This document shows, in pieces, positions 1 to 13,683 of a stretch of DNA of 64,000 nucleotides. Positions within the stretch are counted from its first letter, which is position 1. Each line of letters starts with the position of its first letter. The stretch lies in NCBI GenBank assembly GCA_947095535.1, contig OX352774.1, forward strand, positions 213,020,965 through 213,084,964. The letters are read 5' to 3'. Under the pieces are notes generated by a model, which saw only the letters and a list, made by a program, of their open reading frames with translations, was not told the DNA's origin and ran no database searches. This DNA comes from Poecilobothrus nobilitatus (taxonomy: Eukaryota > Arthropoda > Insecta > Diptera > Dolichopodidae). The translations under genes were made by a program, and so were the position numbers.

Positions 1-472
1 CAACATTATCCTCTTATTTCCGTTAACAACTTTTTTTAATAATATAGGGTTAGTTTATTATTGACGAAAGTGTTACTTGATTTTTTCAAATTTTCTAACA
101 AATTTCTTTAACGAATTTTTTGCATTTTGTTTTACTCGATAATTTGAAATTGTTGAGGATATAATGCGTAGTACATAAAAATGGAAATAAATAAACAACA
201 TAACGGTTGCTTGAAGAATTTTTATTTATATGATATTGATATATAAACATACTTATATAATATCATGTTTATTTACATATCGCATATGTCACTAGTGAAT
301 GAATAATAAGAGTATAGATTTATATTATATAGCGCCGTATTTACATACAGATATGTATTTTATTGTACTTGTATTTAAAATTATATTTACTATTTTGTAC
401 TAAGTAAATTTAATATACATTTACTGCTTAGTATTAAATGGTACTATAGAATATTTGAAAAAGTTTTGGATT

Positions 473-523
473 GATAATCGTTATATATAGTAGTATCGTT
501 ATCGATAATCGTTATATATAGTA
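473..523. repeat. Short tandem direct repeat, 20 bp x 2
   Basis: The 20-mer gataatcgttatatatagta occurs exactly at 473-492 and 504-523, separated by 11 bases containing atcgttatc. It is probably replication slippage; no function is implied. Confidence 0.75.
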
Positions 524-687
524 TCTGCTTCTGAAGAATGTACATATAAACATATAGTTTGAATATATGTACAACCCATAGTTCTAGAAATTATAAAATT
601 CACCCAAATTATGTTAAAATACTAAAATATTAAAAAAATAATATTGTAAGCAGAGTGACACGCTGTGAACATACTAACGGTTCGTAC

Positions 688-738
688 GGGTATCTAAGAG
701 TTGACAAAGTTAACTGTATTCTTTCTCGTTTTTTGATA
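688..738 (+). repeat. Possible terminal fragment of a dispersed repeat
   Basis: The string acgggtatctaagagttgac, followed by a self-complementary stretch (gttgac..gttaac) and ttctttctcg, has the same layout as the right end of the element at 37,997-38,850 (gagtatcccagagttgtcat...tactcttcctc). It looks like a truncated copy of that family. Similarity was judged by eye over about 45 bases and is imperfect. Confidence 0.35.
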
Positions 739-950
739 AAATTTGAGTTCTCTAATAAATGAGGATAAAAAATATAATACATAAATCAAAATATTTAATT
801 AGTTATCTGTTCCTTTCTATAAAGTTTTTTGTTTGAAGACAAATTTTCGAGTACCTATGATTTGAAAAAAAGAAAACCAAAAGAATGTGAGCTTAAAATC
901 AAATTTTTTCAAGTTCTATATAATTTTAATCAATTGTTAAAATCATTACA

Positions 951-1152
951 AGGACCCTATTGCATTCATCACTTATCACTAATCAAATAATCAAATAATC
1001 TTCTTATTTTTTTTTTAAATGAGTGGTTTTTACTAATCAAAACTGTATTGAAATTATTTCAAATAATTGGTGCTAGTGCAACAAAACTTATCACAAAATT
1101 GATTATTTAAATATTTTATTAGTGATAAGTGGTTGATGCAATATAGGACCCT
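951..1152. mobile_element. MITE-like inverted-repeat element with 8-bp target duplication
   Basis: A 186-bp segment (959-1144) is flanked on both sides by the identical octamer AGGACCCT (951-958 and 1145-1152). Its ends are inverted repeats: the left end reads ATTGCATTCATCACTTATC and the reverse complement of the right end reads ATTGCATCAACCACTTATC, both continuing CACTAAT and then AT-rich sequence. There is no open frame, so it is non-autonomous. An 8-bp duplication is typical of hAT-superfamily elements; that family assignment is inference. No second copy was seen in this window. Confidence 0.75.
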
Positions 1153-4100
1153 GCATGTTTTCTGACTGATTAGTTTAAGTATAAAATATGAATTTAATCT
1201 TAGTTTTGTATAATGAATCTAACCATTTACTTAGATTTAAATCCAAGTAATTTCTATGGTGAGTTCATTCTTTTGAAGACAATTTATATGTAAGTTATTT
1301 CAAATGACTCCTTAACTAAATTAGAGGCTCTTAAAATCTGCTAAAAACTTTTTGGTTTTTTCTAATTACTTACTATAGAATTTAATTTAATTTCGATATG
1401 CAATTTGTAAAAAATCCACTTTCTAAAACTAATTTAGGATTTCGTTTCAAATAAAATTGAACAGAATCAACATTCAAAAAAATCTTTTATTATTTTTTTT
1501 ATTTATTTTTAGTAACTTAAATTTCCTTATTCAAATATTATTTTTTTCTTTTGTATACAAAAAACATTTTTGCGAAAGCGATAAAAAAAAAAATTTAAAT
1601 TAACAAAAAGGACCGAAGTGAAAATTCCCATTTTTAAAAGGTATTCATCCAATACACAAAAAGATCCTTAGATCCTGTTTCTTATATTTATTTTGATTCA
1701 TTTCATTTTAATCAAACAAAACATTCTTTTAACTTTACAATATGATGTATTTTCTACTAAAAAGTCATTAATTTCATTTTACCATTTTTTTTTTTTACAA
1801 TATTCACAAATGAACCGTTTTTACTTTATTCTCAAAAAAAAAAAAAAAGGAACAAAAAACAAACCGAAATAAAAAGTGAAAATTGCAACATCATTTTTAA
1901 TGTTTAGAAGGATAAATTACAAAATATTAGTAACAAAAATGAAAAATATAAAAACAGGACTAACAAAAAAGAGGATAATTTAGAATTTATGCAAACTCAT
2001 TTCGATAAAATAAACATTCAAAAAAAGACCAGAAAATAAAAGGAAAGGCAAAAAATAAAAACACCATCTCTTAATGATAAATGATATCCTGTGAATATAT
2101 ATATATATATATGTCGTTTTTTGTGCCATTAAAATAAAAACAAAAACAAAAACAAACTTTATTCAAAAATTAAAAATATCTAGTGAAATTTTTGGTTTTT
2201 ACAGGTTTACTAGTCATTCCGATAACAGTAGATTAGAGCTAGTATATGATTATTAATAAAAAAAAAAACTTCAGTCTGTTTAATAAAACCTTTTACGACT
2301 TTATAAATTATCTGATTGTCTATTTATGCAATTAAATCTATTCAAAATAACTTCATCTTAGAATGTAATCAACTTTTTGGGGTTTGTTCAGTTCATGAGA
2401 AATTATAAGCAAAACAAACGTAATGCTGTACCTAATATATAAAAAAAACTTCTTATTTGTTTTACAACTAAAGTATCTAGAGATTCAAGAAAGGGAGCTA
2501 TAGATATTAATAGGCTAAGTTATCCAAATTTAGAATATATACAAGTCAAATATTTTTATTTATGCTTTTATTCACGAAAACTGAAAATATTCAATTTAAT
2601 TAAATACACTGCTCTGTTTTATGTAATGTTTCTTAGATAGATTTTTTTTTCCACCCCAATGAAATAAACTTGAAATTTAACAAATCGTTCGGAAAGGATC
2701 GCCAGTATTGTATATAAAATTAAAGATATTTTTCAAATAATTCAATGTTGTTCCTCTTCCTGAATTAAATTTATTATTACAGATGGAATTTCGATAGATT
2801 TAGAATCTTAGAACCTTTTTTAATAAGATTCCTAGACTGGCCTTAAGTTTTACGCTTTTTATTGATAAAGATCTAACTAACTCGTCAGTAATCACTAAAC
2901 GTAGTGCACCTTCGAAACGCCAGAACAATCTATTTACTTATTTCATATTTAGGAATAGAAGGTTCTTTTAATATATATCTTTCATGGTTGCAACGATAAT
3001 ACATTGCGTAGAACGGGAATCGTTTGAAAGTTGCTATGAAGATAAAATAGCATTTTTGATTCCATTGCAATCATTAAACACTCATCTAAACAGAATGAGT
3101 AAACAATCAATAACGATAAGTTTATTTCATTGCTGAAAAGCTTTCGGATCTTAAAATGTATGTATGTTTGAACTTATTTATGTATCCTTTAGTCCTATTT
3201 AGTCAAAATAACTTTTGTTCATGTAACTTTCTTAAAATTTTACTTCATCTATTTCAGCTAACGAATATCGATCTCTACTTACCGATGGGCAGATAGACAA
3301 ACGGTTTGAAAATCTATACTAGCAAAGAAAGTAATTGAAAATACAAATATTTATTTTAAAACCAGAAACTGAATTAAACAAAAAACAAATTAAAACCACA
3401 TTCAATTTAACAGGATATTTTAATGATCTCCTGATTGTTTACTATAGAACATTTTACTTGTTTATATTTCTTTTAAATTATAATATTGTGGACATAATGA
3501 CGTTTAAAAAAGCAAAAAAAAAAACAAATATCCGAATGATAATGACATTTTAATAAATTAATCATCTGTCAATATTTATTCAAAGAGATGATGACTTAGT
3601 AGAAAAACAACAAAAAGAAAGCAAAGTCAAAGTTTATTAAAAAAAAAAACCAAATTTTTTTTTTATCATTAAATAATTTATAAAATAAATAATGATGGTA
3701 GGTCCTCTTCACTTATTTTGGACTATGGTTATTATATAGTAGCAAGTAGAACTAAATACAATAAAAAGTCATGATTTTTTTTTGTTTTTTGAAATGTCAT
3801 TGTTGATCATTTTGTCATTCTGTCATTTAAAATCTGCTTTTACTGATAATTTCACACTAAAAATTTATTTTATTTTTATCCTGGACTTTGTTTTTTTTTT
3901 CTCTCATGATATTTTCTTTCTTTTATATATATATATATTTTTTTTTTTGTTTTTGTCATATCATTTCGTATTTTTAAAGTTAAAAGTGGTGGTCGAATTA
4001 ATTTGTTAAAAATTAAAGAAGGAAATATAAAATATAAAGTCATAAAGTCAAGTATCATTTATTACAAAATTAAAAATAAAATAAAAATAATCAGGTGTGG

Positions 4101-5224
4101 TCAGGTAAAAAAAAATATAATTAATATTAAATAAAAGAGTTGTAAAAGAATTGTTTGATTTCAATCAATTTTCTACAGAATTTTATAAAAAAGATGAACA
4201 TCTGCCTCTGTGTTTAAAATTAAAAAACAAAAAAAAAGAAATAAACTTTTGACATACGAATCATTAATTATTGTGGCATTTAACTGGAAATAAACAGCTG
4301 TTAAATAAAAAATAAGTAGGTGTTGGAAATATTTCTTATAAAATGATTTATTATTAAAATAAAATTTTACAATAATTGAAAAATACTTTTTTTTTTTTTT
4401 AATTAAACAATTGAATCATATTTTTTTGTAAATTGGTTTTGATGTTTTAATTGGTTATGATATAAAGATGTAATATGACGTATAAATTGTAATAATGGAA
4501 ATGTTTAATTTTCGTATGTTTTCCGTCAGTTTCAATTAGTTATAAATACATATTATTGCACAATAAATAATATTTCAACACAAATTCGGCCATTAAAAAA
4601 AATTATTCGAATAATGAAAAAGAAAATTGAAAAACAAAACTGCTAGATCTTATCTTTAAAATAGTTTTTCATTTAATTATTGTTTTTCACCTATTATTAT
4701 CCTAACTCTACACTTTATAAATGTTATCTTAATTTTAATTTCGCCTCTATTTTTCTTGAGTTTTGGTTTTCGATTTCCATCAGATAATTCATTTTCAATC
4801 GAGCGTCTACGATATCCTCAATTAATGTAATAAATAATTAATTTTTAATAAAACTGTTTAAAAAATATTTTGTTTTTTGAGAAACAAAGGCGTGTGCGCA
4901 GTAAATTCGTCTCGTTTCATTTATTATTAGACTTTTTATGCTCAAAACATATTATAAAAACAAGATTGAAAAATAATGAGCATATTTACTGATAAAACTT
5001 GAAAGACATATTTGCAAAAAAAAACCAAAAACTTTGAAAAAGAAAATGGCAAAAACCTTTGAAAAAGAAAATTACGTCAAACGTTAATTTTTTTAATTTT
5101 ATATTTTAGGTTAAATTTTTGCTACACTTAGGTCTAAAAATATTTTATAAATTTACGCATATTTAATTAGAAAACGAAAAATGAAATTCCAGAATTTCAA
5201 TTTATTTATCCATTCCAAAAATTT
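1153..5224. other. Intergenic AT-rich DNA, no gene seen
   Basis: Continuous AT-rich sequence with many A/T runs and a (TA)n tract near 2095-2112. Frames of 60-75 codons at 3335-3553, 3782-4009 and 3876-4058 (reverse) consist mostly of F, I, L, K and N from simple sequence and lack any family signature, so they are not called. No tRNA or other structured RNA was recognised. Confidence 0.6.
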
Positions 5225-5480
5225 TAATGAAGTACAGTGTTAGGGAGGCCTCAAGTGCCAATTCCTACACTGTGGAAATTCGTAGGTGGTTCAAACTTGT
5301 TATGGAAATTCATTTATTGTGAGAACTGCTAAAATGTGCAACATGTTTCTATCTAATATGTTCCCCTATACGATAAAAACTTACCATTTTACAATTTGCA
5401 ACGTTTTAAAAAGCACTTATATAGATTCGTTTCTAACTTAGCCTCCAACTCTCCCTTACTATCCTATTGGCTTCCCAATT
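5225..5480 (-). repeat. Interspersed repeat family A, copy 1 (reverse)
   Basis: Read on the minus strand, this segment aligns by eye with copies near 27,250-27,570 and 40,050-40,310. Shared blocks include the reverse complement of gtgagaactgctaaaatgtg (acattttagcagttctcac), then aaatgaatttccataacaag, and upstream a gagagttgg-like block and a caaattgtaaaatgg block. All frames carry stops, so it is either non-coding or badly decayed. This copy ends in an extra stretch, gaatttccacagtgtaggaa, that is also recognisable in copy 2. Confidence 0.7.
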
Positions 5481-8400
5481 TATTTTCCTCTAAGCCACGT
5501 CTGCATATCTATTTACATATTTATGTACAAAGGGGTGTTTGATTAGCGTGTAAAAAAAATTCTTATTTGACGCTTTTAGCTCTTTTTACAACTACCATAT
5601 TTTCCTCTAAAATTAATCGAAGAACTTCACATTTTACAATGTTTAATTATTGTCAAAAACAAAAAATTTTTACTTAAATAGAAAAATTAAAGTATTTTGA
5701 AAAATTTTACAAAGTTTTTGCATCCGAAACAGATCTGATTATTTTACAAGTTTGAGAAAATCTATTATTCACGGAGCTAACAAAAGTAAAATGAGCTTAC
5801 AAAAAAGTTGACATATTCACACTTCCCAATACTTTATCCTATTAGAAAATTGTTATTCTATACTGTTACATTATTGCAGCTAAACTTTAATATTTATAAT
5901 AATTGTAGCAAAGTTTGAGAAATATTTTTAAAATATTCATAACTTTATGCAATAATATTTGGAGAAAAAACTTTTTGGCATGTTATCAATAAAATTATTT
6001 ATTAAAATTATAAAAATTACAATTCAAAGTGAATCTCATTAACCAAAGTTAAGAGTTAAATGCGATATAAATTTACAATTTTTATTTATTTTTATAACTG
6101 TGTACGTACTAACGTATACCACTAATATTTTAAAGACCTAAATAGAATTTAAAGTCCTACTTATATTGTTTTAAGTATACAAAGTTCTTTTTTGGGAATA
6201 AGATTTTACATAACTTAATGCATTTTTGGAAAAATTCTTGTGATATGGAATTTTTATGCCAGAAATGATTATACTTTTAAATAAATGTATAAACAAATAA
6301 CTTCATCACTAGAGTATAATTCTGATTTCTGCGGAGGCTTTTCTCTCCAGAAAGAGAGTATATTTTCATTCTTATTACATGGAGAATCATTATTTTCTTC
6401 TTCAATTTCATCTTTCTATACGTAGAATTTGAAGCATCGCCTCTTTTTGAAATGTTACATTAAGCCATTTCAACCTATAAATGCCTCAGCACCAGAAAAA
6501 TAGCTCTGAGTATGAATGAATTCAATTATTTTAGCTATCTATAGCTGTTAAACAATCTTTATAAATAGTAAGATCACTAAATTAATTAAAATGAAATTCA
6601 ATATAGCCATAATATAAGCCTTGTGGTCACGGAAGTGGTAGCAAAACGATGCTAACGCGCTACTTGCGATCTTTATTCTAACCGACAGGATCAGCCACTT
6701 ATACTAATCAACTAGCCATATTAAGCCGCCGTGTACGCAGGAAAACACAACGTTTTTGGATATGTCTCATATATAATATTTAAAAATTATTTAAAAATTA
6801 AACAATCAATTTTTACTTTCTATTTTCAGTTAACCTTAATCAAATGAAGGAATCTTAAAATCTAATTGTCTAATTATCATGAAAATACTTATATATATTG
6901 TAAAAATAAATACAAAGAACATACAATATAAATACTTTTTGTAATTAATATTTTTCAATAGTTTCAAATTTTATATTTAATACCGAAGAATCTTTTAAAA
7001 AATTTCCTGTTTTCCTTTATTATATATTATAAACCATTTAAAAAAAAAAAAAAAGTATGTACATATTTTAAATAGCAAAATTCTTTTTAATCCGATTACT
7101 TAAAAAGGAAATTTTTATTTCATTATAGGATTATAGGTTCATAATAGTCATATTAATGTTGTATTCATTTACTAATTACATACAAAGAAAAAAAAATTTT
7201 TTTTTGCACCTATGACTACTAACTTTATGCAAACACCTCATTTTCAATTTAATGTAATCCTTATTGATTTATTGTCAATCATAGATTTAAAATTCTTTTA
7301 ATATTAAGATATAGGTACATAATATGTTAATAGAACTTAACATTCTTTTGTTATTCAATATAAATGTTTACATTTCAATAATCTGTAATTTCTTTTTATT
7401 TAAATTACCCACCTTCCTATTCACGAAAAAAAAAAAAAACTAAAAATTAAAATATGCAATAAATTTCTTTTTCATTTTTATTTTAAGGCTGAGAAAATTT
7501 TTAAATTGAATATCTCATAGTAACAGCTGTTACAATATGACTCATTTTTTTTTTTTATCTTAGAATTATTTTACAGTAAAATTATTTTCTTCGAGAAAGA
7601 TTATAGAGGAAAAAATGCAAATTTTTAAATCTGATTTTGTCAAAACTAATCTTCCGCTTTTTCAGATTTACATTTTTTATGATTTTTTTTTTTTTTTATT
7701 GTTAAAGTCCACAAAAGGACGACTATTTGATAATATACAGTATAAAAAATAAATAAAATCAAAACAAAATAAACATTTAATCTGGCACTTATTTGTACCC
7801 AAATTTGTACAAAAAAAAAACAAAAAAAAAAAAATAAAACAGATTTTAATCTTTAACAGAAAACAAAAATAAATTAACATGCCATCAGCTTTGCCACTCT
7901 AAATGTCAAAATTGACACCTTTTTCTTTACTTTTTTACTTTTTTTTTTAGCAGAAAATTTTTTTCTTTTTATTCATACAATATAAGGGGGATAGACATAC
8001 AAAGGGGAAATAATGCAAAAGAACAAATCATCTGTTGATGATATTCAAAGGTTCTTCTTTACAAAATTCAACGATGCCGAAATACCTAAAAAAAAACAAG
8101 AATAAGAAAAACTAAAAAAATCGACGTGACTACGTAAAATCAAAAACCAGAACAACATCGAAGTTGAAAAATAATAATAAAATAAAAAAACAAGAAAAAA
8201 AAGAAAACTCAACTTTGCTTCTGGTTCATTTTCTTAAACACAAAAAAAAAAAAAACAAAAAAAAATTAATTTCAAATCCATCAAAGCGCGAGAACGCTAA
8301 CAACACAAACCAACAACGAAAAATAAATAAAAAAGTAAATAATATACTGCAGAATATATATTTAAAAAAAAAACATGGTACAGTGGATTCAGAATAATTC

Positions 8401-11400
8401 TTATATAGTGTTGAATTTCAATTTAAATTTTGTTTTTTTTTTTTCGTTTAATTTTAAAATCTCTTTTTATTCAAATTGATGGCTTGGCCACTAAAGTTTT
8501 GTGTTTCCTTTTTTTTTTGTTTTTTTTTTTTTATTTTTAATTTACCTCCTCTAGAAAATGTTAAAGGCAGTTGGCGGCGGTATATTGCATACATAAATAT
8601 CATGAATATGTTTTGTGATGAGCAGTCAAACCATTTGCCACTTCAGATTAATTTCATCGTCATCTTAATTTTTTTTTTTTTGTTTTTTTGTTTTTTGACT
8701 TTTACTTTTAAAGTTGATATGAAACAGAAAATAAGATTCACTAAAGAAAAAGAAAAAAATAATAATAAAAAACAAATCTTCAAGAGTTCTTTTCTTTGAT
8801 TGGACAGAATCTCTGTTTTATATCATGCAATGCAGTGCTTAAGATAATTTTTTTCTAATTCAAAATCACTTATGATTTCGACGTGCGCAGCACTGTTTTT
8901 TTTTTTTTTTTTGGATGTAAGAGATTAAAGTCCTTTTTTTATCATTTTACCTTTATTGACTTGATAGATAAATTGCTATTATTGAAAAGTATTCAAGAAA
9001 ATTGAAATGAAAAGGACCAGATCCCATTTTGTTTTATTTTTATTTAAATAATAAAAGTAGTGACTTATTTCGATTCATAAAAATTATCTTAAAGGAAATT
9101 TTTAAATTGTCCATAATGTCATTAACCCTTAAGTGCTAAAAATTATTTTCGATCAAAACTTAATAATGTAATAAATTTTTTTTTTAATACTCAAACTTTC
9201 ATAATTAGAATCACATTATGTAAGTGACCAAATTAGTAAGAGATGTGGTACTCTTTATTATTTCATCATCACTAAAGTATAATTCTACAATTTTGATACA
9301 ATAGTATAGCTGATACTTTAAAATTTTAAAAGCTAAGTAAGAGACTACAGTATTTAATTCAGAATAGTATGATATGCCATTTTAATTGTGGTGCATTCAA
9401 AATTTAGTTTGTATGTACTTAAGATCCATCCATTCATATTGAGTATTTCTTTAGTGTGTTCATTTAACAACAGATTGTAATGTTTATAAACTTTTCTGTT
9501 TACAAAATTTTTTTTTGTATTTGTATGTGTAACAAATTACTTTTACATAACCCATTCAAAAACATATGGATATCTATTTAAAATGTACTACACATATTTA
9601 TTCTACCTAAAGCAACTTATTATTTTGTATTGCCTGAAGTAGTTTTTCTTTATAATAAATCATTTTCATTTTCTAATCACTTATATCTATGATCAATTCA
9701 TCTTCATTATGTCATACTGTTTTGAGTGCATTCAAATATTTCTATCAATTTTAAATAAATTTTACATAAAGTAAGAAAAAAATTCAAATCAAAACCTCAA
9801 TCAAGTCAATTTTAAAGAACAAAAATTTAAAAACAAAAAATTAAGTACCATTAGAGACTCATAAAATATACAACCATATCTAAGATAATAACCACAAAAA
9901 AAAAAGATAAAAAAACAAAATGGATTGAAGCGAGCAATATTATATACTCATCGTTATAATAAAGTTTCTATTATTAGTTTAAAAAAAGAATTTTTTTAAC
10001 TCAACTCAAATTTTACTTCAAAAAACTAACAACAACAAATAAAATAAAATAGAAGTGTTTTCTCATTAGCTTTTAAGTACAAAATGATTTTAAGACAAGT
10101 GAGTAATATTAAATACGGTATTCGATTTAGGTTGTTTAAAAAAGATTAAAGTTGTATTTATGATAAAACTTGTCTAAATAAGTTACTTGAACAAAAATCT
10201 AATAGTTATTAAAGTTCATTCCTAAACAAGAAAGCTGAATTACATTTTGGTATGTTTAATCAAAATACTTTTAAGTTAACCAGTCTTCAATCTTTTTTTT
10301 TTATATTGAAGACCCTCCTTCAAGTTCGATCTGCCTCAAAATTTAATATTTTGTCGTAAAACAACTATAGCTAAAAATTTATAAATAAATAAAAGATTCT
10401 CATGATATCAAAGATATATATAATAATGTGCTACTAAGTTACAGGCATGAAAATGTTTTCAAAAATAATAGTTTCGGACTGGGTAAGAATTTTTTCACAA
10501 TTACAATACTTTCTTTATATGCTACGCACATAAGAAACTACAAAAGACTTCTTTTTTTGTTTTACTTAATAGTACCGTGAAATCCATTTACATCATCATA
10601 AACAACTTTTGAGTGTTGAACATTATATTCAAACAACATTTACAACAATGACAGCAAACAAGAATTTTAAAAATACCTACAGTCAACATCAATGTTGATC
10701 CCGATGCAGATACGATTTAAAATTTTAAAATTTTTCTTGTTGTTTTTTGTTTTTTTTTTTTTTTAATTCATTTTCTTTTTAAAGATATTGATAATGTTGA
10801 TATTGATGATGATGATGACAAGCATATCGAATTAATGCAGTAGCAAAATATATTGTGGCAATAGTGACAATGTCAATGAATATGTATAGTAAAAGCAACG
10901 ATTGTGGCGGTGGTAATGATGTTGATGTTGATTGTTGATGTTATACTGATGATGATAATAAAGATTATTGTGATGGTGGTGGCATTCATTTAAATTAACA
11001 GAAAACAAAAAAAAAAAAAATTAAAACTAAAACTAAAACAGAAGAAAAGTTATAGTTATGCCAATGAATTTTAATAGCTATTAGTTTATTCTCGCTTGAT
11101 TTTCTTGATTTTCATTTTTATACATATTAATTATGTAATGTACATATTATAATGTATGATCTAGTTTTAGATATTTTTGTTGATTAAAATTCTAACGCTT
11201 TGCTATTTACTGATATTACCCCCCTTGTCGTTGTTGTTATTATTATAGTTATTGTAAAAATGTGACAGCGAGCGGCGGTATTCAATTTTATCGTGACAAT
11301 TTAATACGAATGTCGGTGTTTAATTTTGAAAACTGAAATATTTTTTTTTTGTCTATGATATTTTTTTTTTTTCTTTTTTGAGAATTGAAGTGTTAGGCTG

Positions 11401-13683
11401 TTTGCTGTCAGATTTTAAAGAGAATAAGAAAAAAATTGAACAGAATCTGTTAATTTATTTATATATGTATGAGATACAATACATTTTTATTAACCATAAA
11501 AGCTATTATATAAATGTATATTATATACCTATATTTATATATACCTAAAATATATGCTCGTATGTATGTGTATATGTATATATGAATATGAATTCAAATA
11601 CATGTTATATGATTTCAATTTCTAAATATATAAAGCCTCATGGTGGTAAAGATATGGAGAAACTTTTATTAAAATGGTAATGCACCATTTTAAAATAAAA
11701 ATATCTATAAAACAACCATTTTGTTTTAATGCCATGTCATATAAAAGATGATGGGATTTGATAATGTTTAAAATAATATCTAATATAAAAAAAAATGTCT
11801 GATGACGACTGAGGCAACAAAAAAATATCATATCAATGACGAAAGATTGATTCAAAATATATACGATGAAAGAAAGAGATAGAATTAAATTTTCTATTTA
11901 AAAAGTTGGTACTTCAATTTTATTCAAAAAAAAACAAAAAAAGGAAAAACACAAAAATTAAAAAGGAAATCGCTTTGTTGACTGCTTTGCTCACTCATAT
12001 AGAGCAATAAGACAGATTTAATGGCTATAGTTTTGATGATTATGCTCATAGCGGTAATTTTTACTTTGATCCAAAAAATTGATAGAAATTTTTTCTGTTA
12101 TAGGTTATTGTTGTTGATTTTATCTTTTTTCGTCTTTAATTTATTTTTATTTTAAATTTATTTTTATTTGTTCTATTAAATGTTTTTTTTTTTCAACTTA
12201 TTTTTTTCATTTTAATTTAAAAACATTTTTTTTTTTCTTGCCAAGTGCTTCTTTTGTTGCTGCTAATATAAATTTAAAAATTGTTGTAATCAAATTGTTG
12301 CGTTTAAACGATTTATGATGATTGATATTAAATCTATTATAATATGGTATGTGTATGTATTTATTTATTTTAAAGTAAAAATTTAAATATTTACTAGAAT
12401 ATATGTATGTATAGGTATATATTATTGTTTAGAAAGAAAGAATATAAAATAAAAAAATAAAAAAAGAAATTTAAATTACATTTAATAGTGACAATTGAAT
12501 TTACAATTATTCAATTAAATGATCAAAAGGAATAAATTTAGATGATGGTATTGAATATATGGACAGAAATTTTTATTATTAGCTGATTTACATGTATGTA
12601 CATATGTATTTAACCATATTTAACATATAGTTTTCTCTTGCATTGAGTTATTTTGAGGCTTAATGTTGGGAACAACCAAAATCAGAAACATCAGACAATT
12701 AACATTAAGTATTTTTCTGAACATTTCAGCAAACTTCAAACTTACGGTTGGATAAATCAGTTCAATAAATTTTACCAAACTTATCTTATTTTTACCTCAT
12801 AGTCATCTCAATTCCTTGCTAGTTGCTCTATGTATATATGTATAAATATATGTTATAATAGTAGTTAAAATGTTATAAAAGGTTCAATAATTTTTTGTAT
12901 ATATGTGTATAATATACTATACGCCAAAAGAATTGCAAAATAGCCCTGCGAAATATATAGTTAAATGAAAGAGTACCTATTTTTTAAACAAATTTAGAAA
13001 AGGGGGAATACTCGTTTTCCAAAATCAATTTAATTAAAAATTATGAATAAAGTTATTTAATATAAACTTAAAAATGTGTTTTATATATGAAAAAAAAAAA
13101 AATTGATTTTTCTTTTTATCATCCTACCCAAAAACATTTTATCATAACTGAAAAATTAAAAAGGCTAAAATAATCAATAAAATTATGTTAGGTTCAAAAT
13201 AAGTACTTAAACGAAACAACCCATACTTTTGACAAATATATATTTATATACATACGTATGTATAATCTGAAAGGTTATTAATTATTATTTGACATATCTA
13301 ATGGTAATCATTGCCCGATCTATAAGGCAAATAGTTTCCAAGACATTTACCATTATTTAAGTAACCAAAATTTTGAAACTTATTTACCCCTTTCTGTTAA
13401 ATATGCCAAAGAAGAAGTTCCCTACAGAAATTCATAGATATTTCACAGCCATAATAAAATTCAGAGTCATAGTAAAGTTGGAACCGATTATGTGTGCAAC
13501 CTATCCTATAAAGTATACCAAAACAAAAGTTTTGTCTGCAGCTAGATACCAATGGTAGATGATCAGATTAATTTCATCAGGTTAATTTTGTAAGTTGTTA
13601 TTTAATGTTTGTTGCAATATTCTTATTACTGTATCTAACAGAAAATATCACACCAAATTAGATGTAACCAAGTTGACCAGAAT
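5481..13683. other. Intergenic AT-rich DNA with simple repeats
   Basis: No gene was recognised. Frames at 7677-7880 (reverse), 8164-8397, 8476-8799, 11622-11855 (reverse) and 13373-13558 are low-complexity or unsupported. Notable content: a GC-elevated patch at about 6610-6760; a near-identical 20-mer pair (catcactagagtataattct at 6304, with one mismatch at 9267); a GAT/TGT trinucleotide-rich tract at 10,782-10,990; and a GC-rich 16-mer at 11,266-11,281 that recurs at 63,592. Confidence 0.55.
10782..10990. repeat. Imperfect GAT/GTT/GGT trinucleotide tract
   Basis: The tract carries many gatgatgat, gttgatgtt and ggtggtgg runs mixed with unique sequence. Reading it as protein gives an Asp-rich stretch that soon meets stops, so it is treated as a degenerate microsatellite and not as coding. 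Confidence 0.65.

Larger units (their letters stand above)
1..958. other. Intergenic AT-rich DNA, left edge
   Basis: No open frame or splice-bounded coding segment was found. It holds a 20-bp exact direct repeat, gataatcgttatatatagta, at 473-492 and 504-523 (31-bp period). It also holds a segment at about 688-738 (acgggtatctaagagttgac...ttctttctcg) that resembles the terminal part of the dispersed element at 37,997-38,850. The rest is simple AT sequence. Confidence 0.6.

Noticed and set aside
8164..8799. Open frames of 77 and 107 codons as possible genes
   Set aside because: Both are products of A- or T-homopolymer sequence (Lys/Asn-rich or Phe-rich), with no conserved motif, splice context or complexity.
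13373..13558. 61-codon forward frame near the fold-back element
   Set aside because: No family signature and no splice partners; length is within chance expectation for this window.
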